Of a DNA stretch of 64,000 nucleotides, positions 58,601 through 64,000 are shown piece by piece. The notes below the pieces were generated by a model, which was given only the letters and a program-made list of their open reading frames with translations, did not search any database and was not told the DNA's origin. Within the stretch, counting starts at the first letter, position 1; each line of letters starts with the position of its first letter. The stretch spans positions 1 to 64,000 of the forward strand of contig JADANN010000203.1 in NCBI GenBank assembly GCA_018806985.1, read 5' to 3'. Source of the stretch: Angiostrongylus vasorum. Taxonomy: Eukaryota > Nematoda > Chromadorea > Rhabditida > Metastrongylidae. Position numbers and translations under genes: made by a program.

Positions 58601-58688
58601 AAGCATCGAACTCATGTCAACACGTGTGCGAAAGTCAACGATAACATTAACGTAATAACAATGCAAGAGCTAGCGATAACAATTCCTA

Positions 58689-58875
58689 CTCACGTCATTC
58701 CTCTGCCATTACTTCTCCATCCTTACTATTATGTTATTAATGTTGTATTTATGTATTAGGCGGTTTGATTACCCAAGTTTGAGGCTGGTAGATCAATACA
58801 CCAACTGAAAGACCCGCGTGGCTAATATTCTACACAAACTGAACCACTAGTAGCAGCCGCAAACTAGTCGTTACA
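58689..58875 (+). mobile_element. LTR terminal segment (R-U5-like) fused to tRNA-Gly
   Basis: 187 bp from CTCACGTCATTCCTCTGCC to AACTAGTCGTTACA match the last 187 bp of the LTR at 33,672-33,858. Its CA end touches the CCA complement of the tRNA-Gly sequence with no gap. The abrupt start would fit the transcription start of the element (start of R). Confidence 0.7.
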
Positions 58876-58949
58876 TGGTGCATTGGCCGGGAATCGAACC
58901 CAGGTCCCCCGCGTGGCAGGCGAGCGTTCTACCACTGAACCACCAACTC
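58876..58949 (-). tRNA. tRNA-Gly(GCC) sequence with encoded CCA, likely a retrocopy
   Basis: On the minus strand GAGTTGGTGGTTCAGTGGTA leads into anticodon loop CTGCCAC (GCC) and a fully paired T arm with TTCGATT, ending CCAATGC-A-CCA: 71 nt plus CCA. The acceptor stem has one A-G mismatch at pair 2-71. A chromosomal CCA is not expected in a eukaryotic tRNA gene, so this is best read as a DNA copy of a mature tRNA. A true gene with chance CCA downstream is the alternative. The A and B boxes are intact, so it could still be transcribed. Confidence 0.75.
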
Positions 58950-58954
58950 CGACT

Positions 58955-59050
58955 GTACTCCACTTATTCAAAAAATGTTGTACTAAATATTCAAATGTTT
59001 TCAATAACAATGCTTTGAAGTGAACAAAACTTCGTCGATTTTGAGAATTT
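58955..59050 (-). repeat. Fragment of intron 3 of the secreted-protein gene
   Basis: The minus-strand text (AAATCGACGAAGTTTTGTTC...) matches 420-540 and 50,640-50,740 inside intron 3 of gene copies 1 and 3. It shows that gene-derived sequence lies at the tRNA chimera and repeat X boundary. Confidence 0.55.
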
Positions 59051-59069
59051 TTTGGGAAAAACGTCACTG

Positions 59070-62000
59070 TTAGGAACGGGCCAGCATCACCACTCCGGAT
59101 GTATTCCCCGCTCAGATTATAGCTTTCATATCTGTCGAAACAAGAAACAACTGTGCACCGATTCTTTGCCCTCTTCATAGAAGTTTTCCGATTTTTGGTT
59201 TGCTGACATGTTAATCCGAGGAATTTTATCTTACGATTATGCAATAATTAAGAGGGAGATCCACATTTACTTGTAGTCGACTTTCGTGGTGTTATATGAA
59301 GATTTGAAGGTATGTAAGGGAAACACTACGTTTGCCAGTGCTTCAATCATTGAAGAATTTAGATGGTCGCATTCCGATAGACTCATTTTTTGAAAAGTAC
59401 CTCTCTTGTTTTTCCAACTAGATTTCGCATTTTCAGAAATTCACTGCGAAACCGTTATTGTCATGCCGGAATGTCCAGTAAACTTTATAAGCGCAGAACC
59501 TCAGAGGTGTATCTGGAGTTTCTACCGCTTTACGAAACTGATTTATCTAGGATTGTGAGGGCTAATTGTGCCAAGATGTCATTTCATGTGGATTACTAGG
59601 AAGCACAAAAATCGCTCTTGGAGACCTGAAAACTTCTTCATTTTGATAGAATGAAATCATACCGGAATTAAATACGAATTCGGATTCTCATTAAAATCAA
59701 GTAAATACTACAGCTGGAAAAGACACAGAAACCATGGGTATTTTTCTGTTATCTTGTGAACAGGAAGTAACTCTCATTCCGACGAGAAACAAGGACCGGT
59801 GACTATGATTGTACAAACTGAGTCGATTTAGCAAAGCCGTAAAAAGGTTTCATTCTGCTTGTCATTATTTCTCCTTGTAGAAGTGGACGAAGCTCTAAAA
59901 ATATTGTATCCAAGGTTGCATCAATAGAGATTTCATCATAAACAAGTAATTCCGTTTCACTGCTAGAAGCCTACTAAATGACTTCCTGTGGACAACTAAA
60001 TGGCTGCCACTTTTGTGCGGATCGTATTGTGTTCCACATAGACAGCCCCCATCAAAAGTGCGAGTGACTAGAGAACCACCAAGTCGATGCAGTTGGAAGT
60101 GTTTTGTCTAACGGTCTAGTCAGTGAAAAATCCTAAAAGCGCTCTCAAAAAGTTCGTGAGCTTTACCAATATTCTCACCTTTCGTGGTTTACGCTGCTTG
60201 AGGTGTTCTCCCCTGTTCAGGTCCATAGTGTTGCACTGAGTGGGGAATTGAGCCTCAAACTTTTCTATATTTCTTACAATGATGCCAATGTTTCCATATT
60301 TCTATCGCCGGAATTTTCTTGAGCGATCGGAAATGTGCAAAGTGAGCTTCAAATTTTTGAAAATTCAGTGACGATTTAGTTTTTAAAAGCATTCGTACTT
60401 TTCTTAATTAGTTGGCAAATGACGCCAGCAAAACCAGTTTTTGTAATTAACTAAAACCCATTTTCTCGCTTCAGGTGGGTGACATTCTCCATAGCAAGGA
60501 TTACAAAGGACATCATCGGATTGCCGCTGTCTTCTTCTCCTTGGATCAACTTCGCTTTAGAACCACCTACCCACCACTGATGAACGGTGGATTACAATCA
60601 CAATGAAGCACATAAATCGTTCACATCCACCGAACAAATTTTAAGATGAAGTCTCATGGACGACCTTAATAATCATCAATATGTGCGCTGTTGAAAAATG
60701 TTGAATGACATTGCAGCAAAGGTGTGTTTGAAACGCCGAGGACCGAAATTTCGACCAACTTTATTTTTCGAGGAATAGACAGGTCTTAATTTAACAGCTT
60801 TCAGCTAGGAAAGAACCAAAAGAAAAAATCCTTCACTAACCTAACATTGATTCGTATTCAACAGCGGGCAAACCTTCATTTTTTTGATACAACGGACCTA
60901 AGAATAAGGAGCTTTCTACGCATCAGAATAACTCTGCTTGTGAAGTGTTCCTTTGGTCAGGCTTTAGGCAGATGTAGTGATCCGTTTTCTTCAACATTGA
61001 CTTGAATGAATTCCATCATTGTTTTGTCGTTGCGTCTTGTCAAAGAGGGACCTCCTCATCATCACACATGCTAAGAAGTGAAGCTGTTTTGATGTTCTTT
61101 TCGAAGAAGTATAAGTATTATCAACTGCCACTTTTTCTTGCTAGTCGTCCACTTGAATGTCATGTGTTTGAATAGGTTACAGCAAGTTCTCAGTTGACCA
61201 CCATAACATACCGATAAGTTCCGTCAACCAGATGTGCATGAAAAATACCCAGCTTTCTGGTTCTGGACATCTGAGTGTAACCTGCACTAATATATAATTG
61301 TCGACATGGGGGTTCAAGCTGCCTTATATTTCCATGCTTTCATCAGAAGAGGTACGCCTAGAATTACTTCCTTAGCTCGCTCAACAACTCCAACCACTTT
61401 CTCATTATATGTAGTCCTGTTAAGAATTTCGAAGCGCATGTTAATACAGGAGAATGAACAATGTTTAAGTCGTGAGTGCACACGCGAGTATTCTTCTTAA
61501 TTTACCCTTACGTTCTTCTTGTAAGTTTTCAAATTCACGCTCTCCCTTTTGCTGAACACGGATGTTATTGAGTTGAATTTCTGTCATACGTTTGTAACTC
61601 TAGAACTAAGAGATACTCCGTTGACGAGGATAGGTTATGACATGAAATTTCCCGGGAGCCTTCAGTTCGCCATTGATCAATTATTCGCCGTGTTCTTAAA
61701 TTTTTCATTTCTCACTGAACCACTGCAAACCTCAGATAATGAAATAGCAACTGCTGCAAGACGAAATGCCGCTATAAAAAAAAGTCGTGTTGCATGGAGA
61801 GAATTGATGAGCATCCATCCTCTATAAGGCGCACTGCAAAGTGAAGTTGCCCATTCGATCGGTTCTCTCTCCACTGGATTCTTCTCGACGGCGAAAACGC
61901 ACATTGGAAGCACGACCACCTGAGGACCATCGACTGAGGCCATGAGGAGGACGAAGTCGTTGAGGCTTTGGCCAGGTAAACCTTTTTTAATAACCTTGTG

Positions 62001-62285
62001 CCAAATTAACAATCGAGTAATTTGTTGACCTTTAAATGCTTCACGGCCTAGTTTTAACTATAACAATCCATTTCAAGTTGCTCTTTCCCCTACCAGTGCT
62101 CTAATCAGCTGAGGTCGTACTACTTCTTGTGAGTAATTGGAGGAAGATTTACTATTTAGTGATTGTGCAAGTGATGACTATTGACTAGTTGGTTAGATTT
62201 TCACTTCGAGCGCTTTGAATAAGAGCAGTGGCTGTTTTTGAATTTAAAAAAAAACGTTATATTTGCAATTAAGTTAGAAGCAAAA
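59070..62285 (+). repeat. Repeat X, copy C
   Basis: Inverted relative to copies A and B. The sequence from 59,200 to 60,700 follows 23,300 down to 21,850 of copy A closely, and 61,300-62,000 follows 19,190 down to 18,500. It leads directly into PLE-C. Confidence 0.7.
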
Positions 62286-62289
62286 ACAA

Positions 62290-63475
62290 CAAAATGCAGC
62301 TCTTCTGTTGAGCCTTTGCCATCAACCGTAAAAGAAGGTGTATTCTTAGGCGACACCATCGCAAAAAATCTGTCCACGGCCGCATTCCAGTGGAGAATTA
62401 GGGTCGCTGTATTGGTACAGTGAGGGCACGCACACTGTTAGAAAATTCATATCAAATCTTGGTCCACCAACTAGAGAATTTCTGCCTGCGCGAACTTCAA
62501 GATCGACTCCGAAGCAACGTTAGAATTGAGACACGAGACAAAAAGGAACAACGAGAAGTAGGGGGCACTACCACGACCCCATTTCCTCGGTTATTCCTTA
62601 GACAACAAGACCCAAACGACGAAGTCGATATAAAATTTCGTATATTTTCGAGCGAAACTCTCAAAGTCCTTGACCACTATCGCGCGAAAAAGTTTAGTTC
62701 GAACCTTACAGCTGCGCAAAAATCTGCTATGTGACAGGTTCAAGAGCTAATAAAATCAAAGAGTATTAGACTATCAGTTAGTGATAAGGGTGGAGAGTTT
62801 GCAGTAATTCCTGGCCAGTTAGATGTTGATGAAATAGGAAAAACATCTTGAAGACGCATCTCTTTATCGCGCATCAACTGAAAAGTAACTCAGAAGTCAA
62901 AATCGAAAAGTGAACAACGAATGGGTTAAAATGGCAAGCGCAGCAAGTTTAAAACCAGCAGACATTTCGCATCTTAAGATCGAAGTGCCGACATGTCCCG
63001 TCTTATACTTACTCATCAAGACCCATAAGTTAATATCCGCTGATGATCTGGCGTCCACCGACCCTTCCACCTTTAAAGTTAGACCCATCATCAGTTGTGT
63101 AAACGGGCTTACAGATAGAATTGCTTGGCTTTCAAATCTAATATTCATCCAGTTGCTTAAGCACATACCAGCTCATCTCGCGAACACCCAAATGTTCCTA
63201 GACCATCTGCGCAACGCACGTCCCAAAAGCGCGTGCGTTATGGAGTCGTCCGACGTTACCGCCCTTTACACTAACGTGTCGCATGACTCCGCAGTGCAAG
63301 CCATCCGCGAGCTTCTTGAGCAACACGAAGGAGCAACTAACATGTACGGCTTCTCGATTCAGCAGTTGACGACACTCTTAAAGAAGTACCTAAACTGCTC
63401 AATCTTCAGATGGTCCGGGAGGTATTACTCACAAATTGGAGGGTTGGCAATGGGACAACGACTGGCACCCACTTA
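62290..63475 (+). mobile_element. Penelope-like element, reverse transcriptase copy C (truncated)
   Basis: The N-terminal part (62,290-62,900) shows NLSTAAFQWRIR and LSVSDKGGEFAVIPGQLDV with frameshifts. A continuous frame from 62,910 gives VPTCPVLYLLIKTHKL, FKVRPIISCVNGLTDRIAWL, motif A (SSDVTALYTNVSHDSA) and motif B (GLAMGQRLAP). After that the frame runs into SINE-B sequence, so the YxDD box and endonuclease are absent. It is nearly identical to PLE-A, including the SINE junction, and cannot be active. Confidence 0.85.
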
Positions 63476-63690
63476 TAAAACACGACTGAGAGAAAGGCGA
63501 AAAGAAAGACCCGCATGGTGTGGTGGTGAACGCGTTAGCCCTGGATGGGGAAATAGCGTGTTCGATTTCCACTGCAGACACCTGGGCTGCGGAGTTCAGT
63601 AAATAGCTCAGCATCACTGTAAGTATATTACACCTTTGCGGTTGTGGTTTCCTTTTACATAATACTCTGCTATAAAAAAACAACAAGAAG
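63476..63690 (+). repeat. SINE-B copy inside PLE-C
   Basis: Head TGGTGTGGTGGTGAACGCGT with B-box-like TGTTCGATTTCC, then the tail to CTCTGCTATAAAAAAACAAC. It joins the PLE at the same residue as in PLE-A. The last 45 or so residues of the long frame starting at 62,910 are SINE translation. Confidence 0.7.
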
Positions 63691-63699
63691 GAAGCGAAA

Positions 63700-63994
63700 A
63701 GTTATACTTACTATTTTGTTCCTTGCAAGTCCTCCATTTATTTTGTGGAGATCAGCAGCACAGGGTCGTCTTCTTATCGAGCCGGATCTTCCTCAGTGGA
63801 GCAGGAGCATCTCGAATGAGGCATACTCACCCAGCGATGCCCTTTTATACAGGATGCTGGCTGTTGAGAGTAGCGATTGTACAGTGACGACAACTTCTTT
63901 TACCGGACAATCCATCCTGCAAAAGCTGCTATCATTATCAGCTAGCAAAGATCAGAAAATATTTCAAAACCGACAAACAAAGAATACATATTAA
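63700..63994 (-). repeat. PLE terminal repeat after PLE-C, inverted
   Basis: The reverse complement of 16,464-16,735, with few differences: GAGCCGGATCTTCCTCAGTG on the plus strand corresponds to CACTGAGGAAGATCCGGCTC there. The window ends within or just after this copy. Confidence 0.65.
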
Positions 63995-64000
63995 TTTTGA

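Noticed and set aside
59100..59244. Minus-strand frame across the tRNA region as a protein gene
   Set aside because: It overlaps the tRNA-Gly sequence and the intron fragment; there is no conservation in other copies of repeat X.
63476..63602. Last 45 or so residues of the 230-residue PLE frame as protein domain
   Set aside because: They are translated SINE-B sequence; the same SINE occurs elsewhere without PLE.
1..64000. CRISPR arrays, bacterial operons, phage or secondary-metabolite clusters
   Set aside because: No spaced direct repeats with unique spacers, no ribosome-binding sites before long frames, and no frames over 230 residues; all signs point to a eukaryotic repeat-rich region.

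Overview
The window reads as repeat-rich nuclear DNA from an animal, most likely a strongylid (hookworm-like) nematode. The grounds are very short GT-AG introns, a small secreted-protein gene family cut into five short exons, many decayed RTE-type LINE and Penelope-like (PLE) fragments of the kind I associate with hookworm genomes, several tRNA-derived SINE families, and no operons or bacterial-style genes. The genus is inference. I see no intact single-copy gene. The only host-like coding material is four partial or broken copies of one secreted-protein gene.

Layout. 1-7 kb: 3' end of gene copy 1 (+), its downstream repeat block, a decayed copy 4 (-), then RTE LINE fragments. 7-9.4 kb: the longest RTE LINE remnant, cut by a long LTR-like repeat (9.4-10.5 kb). 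10.5-14.5 kb: A-rich tracts and a small GC-rich island. 14.3-18.2 kb: PLE remnants (endonuclease tail, terminal repeats with a hammerhead-like motif, reverse transcriptase copy A) mixed with SINEs. 18.2-24 kb: a long unclassified repeat (X, copy A) holding a 1,554-bp insertion with a perfect 6-bp target duplication. 24-32 kb: LINE leaders, a divergent PLE with a YIDD box, and long featureless stretches. 32.5-39.1 kb: two near-identical 1.35-kb LTRs facing each other across LINE debris. 35.3-43.4 kb: an inverted counterpart of 0-7 kb, carrying gene copy 2 (-) with all five exons. 45-54 kb: LINE and SINE debris and gene copy 3 (+). 54-64 kb: a large imperfect palindrome of repeat X copies B and C, with a roughly 1.5-kb centre holding LTR ends and a tRNA-Gly sequence, ending in PLE copy C.

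Most unusual: at 58,689-58,949 a 187-bp LTR terminus is joined without a gap to the reverse complement of a whole tRNA-Gly(GCC) that includes its CCA tail. Eukaryotic tRNA genes do not encode CCA, so this looks like an integrated copy of a tRNA-primed minus-strand strong-stop product. A related LTR end nearby (58,503-58,600) carries a tRNA-Gly-type primer-binding site, and another full LTR (37,746-39,098) abuts a second tRNA-Gly sequence. The whole window appears shaped by repeated inverted segmental duplication. All identities, dates and family names come from reading the sequence, not from database searches.
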